In this document: piece after piece, positions 52,301 to 59,700 of the stretch | How positions within the stretch are numbered: the first letter of the stretch is position 1 | Layout of the letters: every line of letters begins with the position of its first letter | DNA from: Winogradskyella bathintestinalis | Lineage (GTDB): Bacteria; Bacteroidota; Bacteroidia; Flavobacteriales; Flavobacteriaceae | Length of the DNA: 64,000 bases | Reading direction: 5' to 3' | Assembly (NCBI RefSeq): GCF_030407435.1 | Contig: NZ_JASDDK010000002.1 | Coordinates: 404,702-468,701 of the forward strand | Position numbers and translations under genes: made by a program | Notes under the pieces: model-generated | Seen by the model: the letters and a program-made list of their open reading frames with translations, nothing else | What the model was told of the DNA's origin: nothing | Database searches by the model: none

Positions 52301-53353
52301 CGCTTAGATATCGATTTACCTGGTAAAAGTTCCGTATTTTTCTCGGGCTCTATTAAGCATTTTTCTAATTTTATTAATAACGCTATAGAAGATGAAACCC
52401 GAAGTTCTTATTTTTCAATTTATTCTCCGTATTTAAATTCAGCGGATATTAAAGAATTTTTAGCAAAATCCTCATCGCAACAAAAAAAATCGAGCGATAG
52501 TAAATTTACTATTCAAAAATTAAAGTCAGCCTTAATTGGAATTAATTCGTCATTCTACCCTACAGTAAACGTAAAGATTGACACACTTAAACATAACGAT
52601 TTGAATTTGACTGAGTTCGGATCTAATCTCTCGTTCACTAAACAAGGGGATTTTAAAATTAAAAACACACAACTTAATTTTTATGGAGGATCGTTAACTA
52701 TGAATGTGGATGTCGGCACTAATAATGAAACCAATATTCCCATTAATATAGCAATGCAAACAAACGCTATTAACCTTAACGAACTGGCCACTAGGTTCAA
52801 TTATTTTAATGATGAGCCTCTGAGAAATACAGATAAAATAGAAGGTAACCTAAATTTCAATTTGGACGCTACGGGACTATTAAATAATGATGGTAAATTA
52901 AATATTAATTCGCTAAATGGTAAAATTCACATAAACTTATCTGGTTTAGAACTTTACAATTATAAACCCATAATGAATAAGTCGTTTTTAATGAAAGACG
53001 AACGTTTTGAAAAATTAACTTTTAGACCCATAATTCAAACATTTGAAATCAAAAATGGAGTACTTATTATTCCTAGAACTGAGATTCAATCGTCTGCCCT
53101 CCATTTATTTGCTGAAGGTGAATTCAAATTTGATGAATATATGAATATATGGTTAGCCTTGCCATGGAAAAATTTAAAAAGTAAGGATGGTATTAATTTA
53201 CCTGAAAAGACAAGTTATGAAAATGCAGGTGCTAAGTTCTTTTTACAAATGATTCAAGATAAAACTGAAGAAAAAGAGAAGCATCGTGATATTAAAGTTA
53301 AAGTGAGATTAAGTAATAGAAAATTACGAAAAATGAAACGTGATAAGCAATAA
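49397..53353 (+). CDS. AsmA-like family protein with internal repeats
   Basis: This 1318-residue protein has one N-terminal membrane anchor (about 17-36, KRAFAVLLVIILVPTVLFTI) and a long periplasmic body rich in beta strands, as in AsmA/TamB/YhdP bridge proteins, which carry phospholipid between membranes. The first 120 residues form the AsmA N-terminal domain (NASFISDFPNVGFTLKDI). The body has three repeats of about 235 residues: blocks like GNFKLKDTQV recur at about 461, 697 and 932, and NVDALTYKDI-like blocks at about 584, 817 and 1058. The start is TTG at 49397; no ATG lies near the basic segment before the anchor. The C-terminus (LPWKNL...KVKVRLSNRKL) ends basic. Confidence 0.88.
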   Translation: MDTPKPKNNKSNYRKWRKRAFAVLLVIILVPTVLFTIGWFNRNTILDVLQEWYSENNSGTLIISKVNASFISDFPNVGFTLKDIEQTNVDTISDKFSSVKIEEAKLVIGAANLLRGNIKFENIVIKNAVISSEVISKRSLAYHEQLKKDKENSNRKGIQMPEWLHDNGATFLLNNVKYITKDSMLDKYFNIDIHTIEGSYNGDELELNGNLKMNITVNNLGFNTKKGSYFNGARVSGHPKFKIDLENDIINVPKFLFKVDKQVFNLSANFDLVDSNQYEFNLENSETDFEATKNLLPNNLSTEIKKYNFQNPINTNLKLFGKFAYGSNPDIELDFSTNKNNVAIDNKIHLKNVIFNGHLTNNIYPTDSLRRALKSTKDFKITFNTFDANIDDIDVSINNAYLQSTPEILNFIEANINLAGSNEALAKLIETDNFDFKGGTFQLKAVVSGDIPDARQFINKATGNFKLKDTQVILRKNGLQLPIEIIDLDLERAHSTLRKLIVNFPNGEDLVLKGQLTNSSGLLAKNPDKPTTSNILLNSKKLNIDDIISLSKQFIPKSDKKIDDRKNLHETLDAVYTQFHPSFNINVDALTYKDITINNLKTQIDLVNSKTIQLKNFDFNYLETKTNLEGSIIVPETESKLKDAIYINAKATSQGNITVFQKLFDIQLFKFVSGNYGFEGHVKGNVRHVRELLNSAQGDFTLLKTKLYYEPAKLDIDVDSLALFVDKSDMLLKKFNLEIGELYPLKLKGDIKNYPSFLIDKEQKKGAIFLKITAPFIDSNSWLTTVESLKDNNKRDKVKRNLYRLFKDINKFSPEIELAVDSIKYQDLTTKNVKALVYFENDSILKLRHLNLDYNQSTANIRGKVSAFTKQQDSLRKNPFDLDFVINAKGKSEDLNAYLKSKNFIFKSGDFEFNGHYKAQSENLNILNTKGYGDLKISRALVDYKAASLGIPVDSLHIEINDDTARLERLDIDLPGKSSVFFSGSIKHFSNFINNAIEDETRSSYFSIYSPYLNSADIKEFLAKSSSQQKKSSDSKFTIQKLKSALIGINSSFYPTVNVKIDTLKHNDLNLTEFGSNLSFTKQGDFKIKNTQLNFYGGSLTMNVDVGTNNETNIPINIAMQTNAINLNELATRFNYFNDEPLRNTDKIEGNLNFNLDATGLLNNDGKLNINSLNGKIHINLSGLELYNYKPIMNKSFLMKDERFEKLTFRPIIQTFEIKNGVLIIPRTEIQSSALHLFAEGEFKFDEYMNIWLALPWKNLKSKDGINLPEKTSYENAGAKFFLQMIQDKTEEKEKHRDIKVKVRLSNRKLRKMKRDKQ

Positions 53354-53412
53354 TTCTGTTGCTCATAACAACAATAGAAAATAATTAAAGATGGTGGAAT
53401 CAGTATTATATG

Positions 53413-54069
53413 CTAGGCTTTCAGAACAGTTTTTGTATAATTTATCATTAAATGTTCTGGTATCTCATGAAAAGTAACAGATCGCTTAAACAAAAACCAT
53501 TTTTCGGTTCTAAGCACATAAGGCTCAAAACCCGAGCGCGCTATACCTTTTAAAGATGCAATATTTTCTATACCTACAAATGTTATTACCCATCTCATAT
53601 TTAGATTTGGCCTTTTATCTACAATTTTGGCAATTGCGGATGGCATAATCCCCATACGTCGGTAACTAGGAACGGTGAAACCACCTTCTAATAACAATTC
53701 ATCATCTTGTAATACTGGGAAAGCTCCACCCCAAAATTCTTTAATGCTTTTCTTTTGTTTAGGACCAATAAGCCATTGTCTAAAACAAGGAATATCTTCA
53801 GTAGTAGTCGCCACATAACAATTAGGAATATCGAAATCTACAAGTCCATCATTTTGCAAATCCATTACAAAATGCTCATTGTCTTTTGCAACAAAAGGCC
53901 TTATATTTATAATTATTTGCGCTTCAGGGTTTTGAAAAGTCACATTGAGATCTCGTTTTAAACCGAAGGCTTTATTAGTTGACAAAATCCGCTTAAGTAT
54001 ACCATTAATCATGAATTTTAGTTCTCCCTTTTTGATTAAATCAAAAATTCGAAATACTGTTTTTGTCAT
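53413..54069 (-). CDS. GNAT-like acetyltransferase, divergent
   Basis: This is a 218-residue protein. The block EGGFTVPSYRRMGIMPSAIA (about 130-150) has the shape of the GNAT acetyl-CoA loop (V-x-x-x-x-R-x-x-G-I/L). It is followed by MRWVITFVGIENIASLKGIA (a beta strand then the N-x-x-S-x-x-x helix) and RSGFEPYVLRTEKWFLFKRS, the usual end of GNAT proteins. The first 100 residues (QIIINIRPFVAKDNEHFV) are less conserved. The substrate is unknown. It is an isolated minus-strand gene facing the AsmA-like gene. Confidence 0.65.
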   Translation of the reverse strand: MTKTVFRIFDLIKKGELKFMINGILKRILSTNKAFGLKRDLNVTFQNPEAQIIINIRPFVAKDNEHFVMDLQNDGLVDFDIPNCYVATTTEDIPCFRQWLIGPKQKKSIKEFWGGAFPVLQDDELLLEGGFTVPSYRRMGIMPSAIAKIVDKRPNLNMRWVITFVGIENIASLKGIARSGFEPYVLRTEKWFLFKRSVTFHEIPEHLMINYTKTVLKA

Positions 54070-54264
54070 CCTATTTTAGTTTAAACTGATATTTTATGGC
54101 TTTTAAAAATAGCATTAAATCAAATCATTAACAAAAGCTAATGACAATACTACTCTAAATCAACTTATTTTATCCAAAGCAAAAAATTTGATTCACATGG
54201 GTACTATAAAAACCTATAATTATTTTTTCTTACCTTGAAATCCCTAACAAATCAGTAAAAAAAC

Positions 54265-54669
54265 ATGAAAAACATTTTAGCAACCATCGTTGGATTTATT
54301 GTTGCATCTCTAACGGTTTATATCATTGAATCCCTTATAGGTCATAATTTATTTCCACTTCCTGATGGTGCGAATGCCATGGACATGGAGTGGCTCAAAC
54401 ATAATATGGATAAAATACCTATCGGTTCTAAAATTTTTGTAGTGATTGCTCATTTTGTGGGGATTATTGTCGGAATGTTTGCAGCCGTAAAAATATCTAA
54501 ACAAAGTATGATACCCTCATTCATTGTTGGTTTGTTGATGCTCGCTGCAACCTGTTTTAACATTATTATGTTACCGAAAGAGTTGTGGTTCACCATATCT
54601 GATGGATTATTAGCTATTGCCGGATTCTTAATTGGAAAAACTTTAGCTCAAAAACAAATTACAATGTAA
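54265..54669 (+). CDS. Small four-helix membrane protein
   Basis: This 134-residue protein has four hydrophobic segments (about 2-21, 51-73, 79-100, 106-126) with both termini probably cytoplasmic. A polar loop LPDGANAMDMEWLKHNMDKI lies after the first helix. No enzyme motif is present. It resembles small inner-membrane proteins of unknown function in Flavobacteriaceae. Its end overlaps that of the convergent lpxR-like gene by 11 bp. Confidence 0.8.
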   Translation: MKNILATIVGFIVASLTVYIIESLIGHNLFPLPDGANAMDMEWLKHNMDKIPIGSKIFVVIAHFVGIIVGMFAAVKISKQSMIPSFIVGLLMLAATCFNIIMLPKELWFTISDGLLAIAGFLIGKTLAQKQITM

Positions 54670-55615
54670 ATCCAATTCTAATACCACCCCATTTTGCAGA
54701 CGAACCCGAATTGAATTCTTTGGTGATGGCTGATCTCATATATTCAAAATAAAGCGTTTTCGTTTTTACCACTATACCATAATTATATTGTGCCGTAAAG
54801 CGCTCTAAGTTTTGAGAAGAGATTGTATAAGGACTTTTATTATTGAGCAAACCACCTTGCAATGTGGCATCATAACCAATCGCACTCCACCTAGGTTGTC
54901 CGTAAAAGTAAACTTGGAATTTTCTTTTATTTTCTAAATGATCAAATGCAGAATTTAAAACACCTAATTGCACATTAAAACCTACAGATACATTGGTATA
55001 CAAGGTGCCCACTTGTGCCGAAGCGCTGCCTTGAAATCCAAATAGATTTCGATGTTTATACAGTTGTTTTTCATATTCAATACTGTAATTTAGTACCAGA
55101 TCATTTTTAATCTGATTATCCCAACCCATGGGAATTTTATTTCCTGTAGCTTCATGAATGCCTACTTGCATTTCCTTACCGAAAGCTGCAGGACCAATTA
55201 TCCCTAAACTCATAGTTTGAGACCTCCTAATTTTACGGATCGTATCAGTCGCTACGGTAAAACTATTTAACATAATGGCTGAAGCAAAAGGTCGGTCTCC
55301 AAATTGTATGGTTTCACGCTCATAATCGTTTGGGGTAAACCCAATATGTTCTATAGAAAGTCCATATTTGATGAACGATTCTTCTGGTTTAAAAAAAATA
55401 TAATTGATAGGATTTTTTATTAAACACGGTAAAACCAATTCAATATTGTAGCCTTGGGTATAATTTTCATCTGTGGCCGCAAAGTAATCATTATCGTAAT
55501 GAAACCTGAAATAGCCATCTTTTTCGATATGGCGAAATGAAATGGTATTATCTATTTTTTGTGCCAATAGACCGATGGGAAGCAAAAAGAGTAAACTGAT
55601 TAACGTTAGTCTCAT
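54659..55615 (-). CDS. LpxR-like outer-membrane lipid A 3'-O-deacylase (DUF2219)
   Basis: This 318-residue protein has a signal peptide (about 1-18, MRLTLISLLFLLPIGLLAQ) and then beta-barrel strands. The LpxR signature is FHYDNDYFAATDENYTQGYN (38-57), with the Asn-Asp pair (N42, D43) and T53, the active His probably in LSIEHIGFTPND (H90), and GDRPFASAIML (106-116). LpxR removes the 3'-acyloxyacyl chain of lipid A at the outer leaflet with calcium. Aromatic residues at strand ends and a final RIGFTL strand with aromatic end fit a 12-strand barrel. It lies in a window rich in envelope-remodelling genes. Confidence 0.9.
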   Translation of the reverse strand: MRLTLISLLFLLPIGLLAQKIDNTISFRHIEKDGYFRFHYDNDYFAATDENYTQGYNIELVLPCLIKNPINYIFFKPEESFIKYGLSIEHIGFTPNDYERETIQFGDRPFASAIMLNSFTVATDTIRKIRRSQTMSLGIIGPAAFGKEMQVGIHEATGNKIPMGWDNQIKNDLVLNYSIEYEKQLYKHRNLFGFQGSASAQVGTLYTNVSVGFNVQLGVLNSAFDHLENKRKFQVYFYGQPRWSAIGYDATLQGGLLNNKSPYTISSQNLERFTAQYNYGIVVKTKTLYFEYMRSAITKEFNSGSSAKWGGIRIGFTL

Positions 55616-55654
55616 ACTTATACATACGAGAATATCATATTCGTAGTTTTCTTT

Positions 55655-56338
55655 TTATATTTTTAAAAGCAAATTAGGATCAGGACAATTTTGTTTGTAA
55701 AACTCAATACCTTGTTTTGAACATACGCCAGGGTAATCACCTTTGTAATTCTGAATATCCCTTATAATCTGAAAATGTAAATGTGGTGGGTAGTCCCCAT
55801 TCACTTCTGCAGTTCCTAAAGTTGCTATTTGTTCTCCCTGCTTTACTTCTACTCCAACTTCTAATTGCCATAGAGATTCTAAACTCAAATGACCATATAA
55901 TGTGTAAAATACTACATCATTTATGTCGTGTTTCAAAATAATAGTCGGCCCATAACCACCGTGATTGGTATTGTTTTTAAAACTATGAATAGTACCATTT
56001 AAGGGTGCAAAAATTGGTGTATTGGCTTCAGACCATAAATCTAAACCTAAGTGAATATTTCGTTCTGTTTCATGATTCGTTCGGTTGAAATATGTGCTAC
56101 GTCGGTAAATGCCTCGCTGCTCTAGATATCCGCCATAGGCTACTTTAGCTTGGTGTATTGCTATATACTTCCAAATAAATTGCTGCAATTCGTTGGATGA
56201 AGAAATATCTACGGCACTTAAATTAAAATTATGTAGTGATAAATTAATGTGAATAAAATCACTTGGTGATATACTAGAATCGACTAATGGATGCGGTTTG
56301 AATGACTTTAAAAAACCTTCAAAATTTGAAACAGACAT
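55655..56338 (-). CDS. M23 family metallopeptidase
   Basis: This 227-residue protein has the LytM zinc site: H96 and D100 in NIHLGLDLWSEANTPIFAPL, YTLYGHLS (H150), and HLHFQ (H186, H188) after the G-rich NGDYPPHLHF. The three metal ligands and the catalytic His are present, so it should be active as a peptidoglycan endopeptidase. There is no signal peptide or membrane segment at the N-terminus, which is unusual for a wall enzyme. The listed start is the first ATG and nothing upstream extends it. A palindrome lies 13 bp upstream (56351-56381). Confidence 0.9.
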   Translation of the reverse strand: MSVSNFEGFLKSFKPHPLVDSSISPSDFIHINLSLHNFNLSAVDISSSNELQQFIWKYIAIHQAKVAYGGYLEQRGIYRRSTYFNRTNHETERNIHLGLDLWSEANTPIFAPLNGTIHSFKNNTNHGGYGPTIILKHDINDVVFYTLYGHLSLESLWQLEVGVEVKQGEQIATLGTAEVNGDYPPHLHFQIIRDIQNYKGDYPGVCSKQGIEFYKQNCPDPNLLLKI

Positions 56339-56658
56339 AAAAAATAAAATTTCTTTAAAAATAGTAAACTATCTTAAAGAAATGAGAAGAAAAAAATGAG
56401 AAGCGAAAAATCTTATTTTAATGCCACTTGCAATCTTTATTTTCTACATGATAATTGCGTTCTGTAAGCGAATGCTGTAGTATTTAAAAATTTCTGATAT
56501 GTATTTGTGGTCATAGCTTTCTATTAAAAACAACAACACATTATAAGATTTGCTTAAAATTCGGCGTTTGTATATATAAAGTTAGAGATTTCAATTATCT
56601 TTAATTCTTAAACACCTAAGTTTGTGAAATTTTAAACTAAAATCTCTTAAGGTTAATT
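56339..56658. other. 320-bp divergent spacer
   Basis: It lies between the minus-strand M23 gene and the plus-strand DUF2911 gene, so it must carry two promoters. On the left is an interrupted palindrome, TTCTTTAA.. ATAGT-AA-ACTAT ..TTAAAGAA (56351-56381). On the right TAAGTTTG (56617-56624) fits the Bacteroidota -7 element 35 bp before the ATG, but no TTG is found at the right distance. Confidence 0.45.
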
Positions 56659-57225
56659 ATGCTAAAACGCCTCCTCATTGTCTTGTCTATTTTGGCTATA
56701 GGCTTACTTATATATTCTGTATTTGTTGAAAACATTTTTTCCGAACGATTGAGTCCTAAGGATTCTGCGGAAATCGCACTTAACGATTTAAAATTGACGG
56801 TAGAATACAACAGACCTTCTAAACGCGAACGTGAAGTCTTTGGCGCTCTGGTTCCCTTTGATAAAGTTTGGCGAACTGGTGCCAACGAAGCCACTACGTT
56901 TGAAACCAACAAAGATCTTTTAATAGATGGCATTAGGCTAAAAAAAGGAAAATATACTATTTGGACTGTACCCATGAAAGATACGTGGAAAGTAATGTTA
57001 AATTCCAAGCAATATGAATGGGGTGTTAATGAAAAAATGGAACCTATGTGGGATCCGAATTTTGATGCCCTAGACCTTGAAGTTCCAACACAGCAATTAG
57101 ACGAAATCGCAGAAAAGTTTACGATTGCCTTTGATAACAAAACGGGAAATTTAAAATTAACCATGGCTTGGGACGATACTTTTATTGAAGTTCCTATAAA
57201 AGAATACTCGGAAATAAATCCGTAA
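56659..57225 (+). CDS. DUF2911 domain protein, membrane-anchored
   Basis: This 188-residue protein has an N-terminal membrane anchor (about 5-24). The DUF2911 fold follows: LTVEYNRPSKREREVFGALV then PFDKVWRTGANEATTFETNK, which are the two conserved blocks, and KKGKYTIWTVPMKDTWKVML. It faces the periplasm. The function of DUF2911 is unknown, although it is common in Bacteroidota. It is followed by meaB at 17 bp, so the two may be co-transcribed without a functional link. Confidence 0.9.
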   Translation: MLKRLLIVLSILAIGLLIYSVFVENIFSERLSPKDSAEIALNDLKLTVEYNRPSKREREVFGALVPFDKVWRTGANEATTFETNKDLLIDGIRLKKGKYTIWTVPMKDTWKVMLNSKQYEWGVNEKMEPMWDPNFDALDLEVPTQQLDEIAEKFTIAFDNKTGNLKLTMAWDDTFIEVPIKEYSEINP

Positions 57226-57242
57226 CCCATTGATTAAAACGT

Positions 57243-58322
57243 GTGGCCAAGAAAAACAAAACATATAAATCTGCTTTGCAAGAAAAGGACGGAGTTGAAT
57301 CACCAAACAGTTTAAATCCTAATATTGCCAAATCAATAAAAGCGAAGCGTAAAGTACAGCCTTCAGTCGCTGAATTAGTTTCAGGTATTACATCAGAAAA
57401 TATAACATCTCTAAGTAGAGCAATTACTTTCGTAGAAAGTACCAATCCTTCGCATTCTAAAAAAGCAAATGCTATTATTACTGAATGTTTGCCCTTTGCG
57501 AATAAATCTATTCGTATAGGAATAACAGGAGTACCGGGTGTGGGAAAAAGCACTTTTATTGAAGCATTCGGAATCCATCTCACTTCATTAGGTCATAAAG
57601 TAGCAGTCTTAGCGGTAGACCCAAGTAGTAGTTTAAGCAAAGGCAGTATTTTGGGAGATAAAACCCGAATGGAAGATCTCGTAAGAAACAGTAAGGCATT
57701 TATTAGACCATCTCCTTCTGGTACGTCTTTAGGTGGTGTTGCCCGAAAAACTCGTGAAACCATCATTTTGTGCGAAGCGGCCGGGTTTGACACAATTATT
57801 ATCGAAACGGTCGGTGTTGGGCAAAGCGAAACAGCCGTTCATAGCATGGTAGATTTCTTTTTGCTATTGAAATTAGCCGGTGCTGGTGATGAGCTGCAAG
57901 GCATTAAGCGTGGTATTATTGAAATGGCAGATGCCATTGTGATTAACAAAGCGGATGGCGAAAATATAAAAGCCGCAAAATCTGCTAAAGTAGAATTCAA
58001 TAGAGCTTTACATTTATATCCTCAGAAAGCCTCACAATGGTCACCAAAAGTATCGCTTTGTAGTGCTTTAAAACGCGAAGGTATTTCTGAAGTCTGGGTT
58101 ATGATTCAAGAATATACCGAGACTACCAAAGCAAACCATTATTTTACATCCCATAGAAATAACCAGAATAAGTTTTGGTTGCTTCAAACAATTGAAGATC
58201 GTTTAAAATCGAACTTTTATAATTCTGCTGAAATAAAAACAGCTTTACAAAATCAAATTGAACTGGTTGAAACTGGAAAAACAACCCCCTTCGCTGCTGC
58301 TGAGTATTTACTTTCTTTGTAA
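57243..58322 (+). CDS. meaB: Methylmalonyl-CoA mutase-associated GTPase MeaB
   Basis: This 359-residue G3E GTPase protects and repairs the adenosylcobalamin-dependent methylmalonyl-CoA mutase. The P-loop is RIGITGVPGVGKSTFIEAFG (91-110), followed by VLAVDPSSSLSKGSILGDKT and RMEDL, and then SGTSLGGVARKTRET, ETVGVGQSE and the guanine-specific VINKADG. The C-terminal helix pair for dimerisation is present. The start is GTG at 57243, which fits the expected beginning. The mutase genes are not in the window. The adenosyltransferase at 42555-43130 provides the cofactor. Confidence 0.96.
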   Translation: MAKKNKTYKSALQEKDGVESPNSLNPNIAKSIKAKRKVQPSVAELVSGITSENITSLSRAITFVESTNPSHSKKANAIITECLPFANKSIRIGITGVPGVGKSTFIEAFGIHLTSLGHKVAVLAVDPSSSLSKGSILGDKTRMEDLVRNSKAFIRPSPSGTSLGGVARKTRETIILCEAAGFDTIIIETVGVGQSETAVHSMVDFFLLLKLAGAGDELQGIKRGIIEMADAIVINKADGENIKAAKSAKVEFNRALHLYPQKASQWSPKVSLCSALKREGISEVWVMIQEYTETTKANHYFTSHRNNQNKFWLLQTIEDRLKSNFYNSAEIKTALQNQIELVETGKTTPFAAAEYLLSL

Positions 58323-58363
58323 TATAAAAAAGAATACTTTTGTGCCGACTAAGAAAATAACTA

Positions 58364-59080
58364 ATGACGTATAAGTTTACCATCATTGTTCCTGTTTATA
58401 ATGAGGAAGCAAATTTAGAACGTGTAGAAACGGAACTTTCTAATTATCTAGAAATCGCAAGTGTTCCTACTTCTATACTTTTTGTTAATGATGGATCTTC
58501 CGATAATAGTCAAGCACTAATCGAATCTATTTGTGAGCGTAACGCTGCTTTCCAATACATTTTATTTAAACAAAATAGAGGTTTAAGCGCGGCTATAAAA
58601 GCTGGTTTTGATTACGTTGAATCTGAATTGGTGGGATACATTGATTCTGACTTGCAAACAGCTCCAGAAGATTTTAATAAGCTTTTAGAGCATATAGATT
58701 CTTATCACTTAGTAACAGGGGTTCGCTCTAACCGAAAAGATTCGTTTGTAAAAAATATGTCCTCTAAAATTGCAAATGGTATAAGACGCACATTTACACA
58801 CGATGGCATGGATGATACGGGTTGTCCGCTTAAAGTCATTAGAACGGATTATGCTAAACGTATCCCAATGTTTAGGGGTCTACACCGCTTCTTACCTGCA
58901 ATGGTGATGTTGCAAAATGGTCGGGTGATACAAATCCCTGTTCAGCATTTTCCGCGACTTGCTGGTACAGCGAATTTCGGAGTTTGGAATCGCCTTCTTG
59001 GTCCTCTTATGGATTGCTTTGCTTATCTATGGATGAAGAAAAAATATATTAATTACGAAGTGTTTAAATCTAGTAAATGA
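58364..59080 (+). CDS. GT2 polyprenyl-phosphate sugar transferase (ArnC/DPM1-like)
   Basis: This 238-residue GT-A protein has FTIIVPVYNEEANLERVETE, FVNDGSSDNS (40-49), the metal site VGYIDSDLQTAPEDF (DSD at 94-96), and then TGCPLKVIRTDYAKRIPMFR, typical of dolichyl- or undecaprenyl-phosphate transferases. Unlike ArnC it has no C-terminal membrane helices, so it is soluble or peripheral. It overlaps the LAB_N gene by 4 bp and is the first of a three-gene unit in which a sugar is put on a polyprenyl phosphate, flipped and then transferred. A TACTTTTG box (58335-58342) may be its promoter -7 element. Confidence 0.9.
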   Translation: MTYKFTIIVPVYNEEANLERVETELSNYLEIASVPTSILFVNDGSSDNSQALIESICERNAAFQYILFKQNRGLSAAIKAGFDYVESELVGYIDSDLQTAPEDFNKLLEHIDSYHLVTGVRSNRKDSFVKNMSSKIANGIRRTFTHDGMDDTGCPLKVIRTDYAKRIPMFRGLHRFLPAMVMLQNGRVIQIPVQHFPRLAGTANFGVWNRLLGPLMDCFAYLWMKKKYINYEVFKSSK

Positions 59081-59700
59081 AAGATTGGTTCATTTACGGC
59101 ATTGGATTTTTAGCTCAGATATTGTTTTCTTCTCGGCTAATAATTCAGTGGATAACTTCAGAAAAACAAGGAAAGGTAATTACTCCAAAAATATTTTGGA
59201 CATTAAGTTTAATGGCATCCTTCCTCTTGTTTATTTATGGTTATTTACGCTTAGATTTTGCTATTATGTTGGGACAGAGTTTAACCTATTTCATTTATAT
59301 ACGAAATCTACAACTACAAGGGCAATGGCAGAAATTCCCTAAAATAATTCAGTATTTGTTGGTATTCGCTCCTATATTAATTGTGTTGTTTTACTTTAAC
59401 AACAATAAAATTGATGTTGATTTGCTCTTTAAAAATGCTGATATTCCGAACTGGTTATTAGTATTGGGAATTGTAGCCCAAGTTGTTTTTACCTTAAGGT
59501 TCGTCTATCAATGGATTTATTCTGAGCGAAAAAAAGAATCTAGTTTACCCTTAGAATTTTGGATACTCAGTTTGGTAGGAGCCGGATTAATACTAACCTA
59601 CGCCATTTTCAGAAAAGATCCTGTATTATTTATCGGCCATTTATTCGGACTGATAATTTATGCACGTAATGCGTATTTAATCAGAAAGAACAATGATTAA
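59077..59700 (+). CDS. Duplicated LAB_N domain membrane protein
   Basis: This 207-residue protein has six or more membrane helices and is built from two copies of the LAB_N domain (named after the LpxB N-terminus). GFLAQILFSSRLIIQWITSE in the first half (10-29) matches GIVAQVVFTLRFVYQWIYSE in the second (about 131-150). FWTLSLMASFLLFIYGYLR matches FWILSLVGAGLILTYAIFR, and the ends FIYIRNLQL and IIYARNAYL agree. No enzyme residues are present. Between an ArnC-like and an ArnT-like gene, with overlaps of 4 and 8 bp, it is likely to flip the polyprenyl-linked sugar. That role is inference. Confidence 0.85.
   Translation: MKDWFIYGIGFLAQILFSSRLIIQWITSEKQGKVITPKIFWTLSLMASFLLFIYGYLRLDFAIMLGQSLTYFIYIRNLQLQGQWQKFPKIIQYLLVFAPILIVLFYFNNNKIDVDLLFKNADIPNWLLVLGIVAQVVFTLRFVYQWIYSERKKESSLPLEFWILSLVGAGLILTYAIFRKDPVLFIGHLFGLIIYARNAYLIRKNND

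Noticed and set aside
57194..57583. 129-codon minus-strand frame opposite the start of meaB
   Set aside because: It is antisense to the well-conserved P-loop region of MeaB and has no family features. It is a shadow of the real gene.
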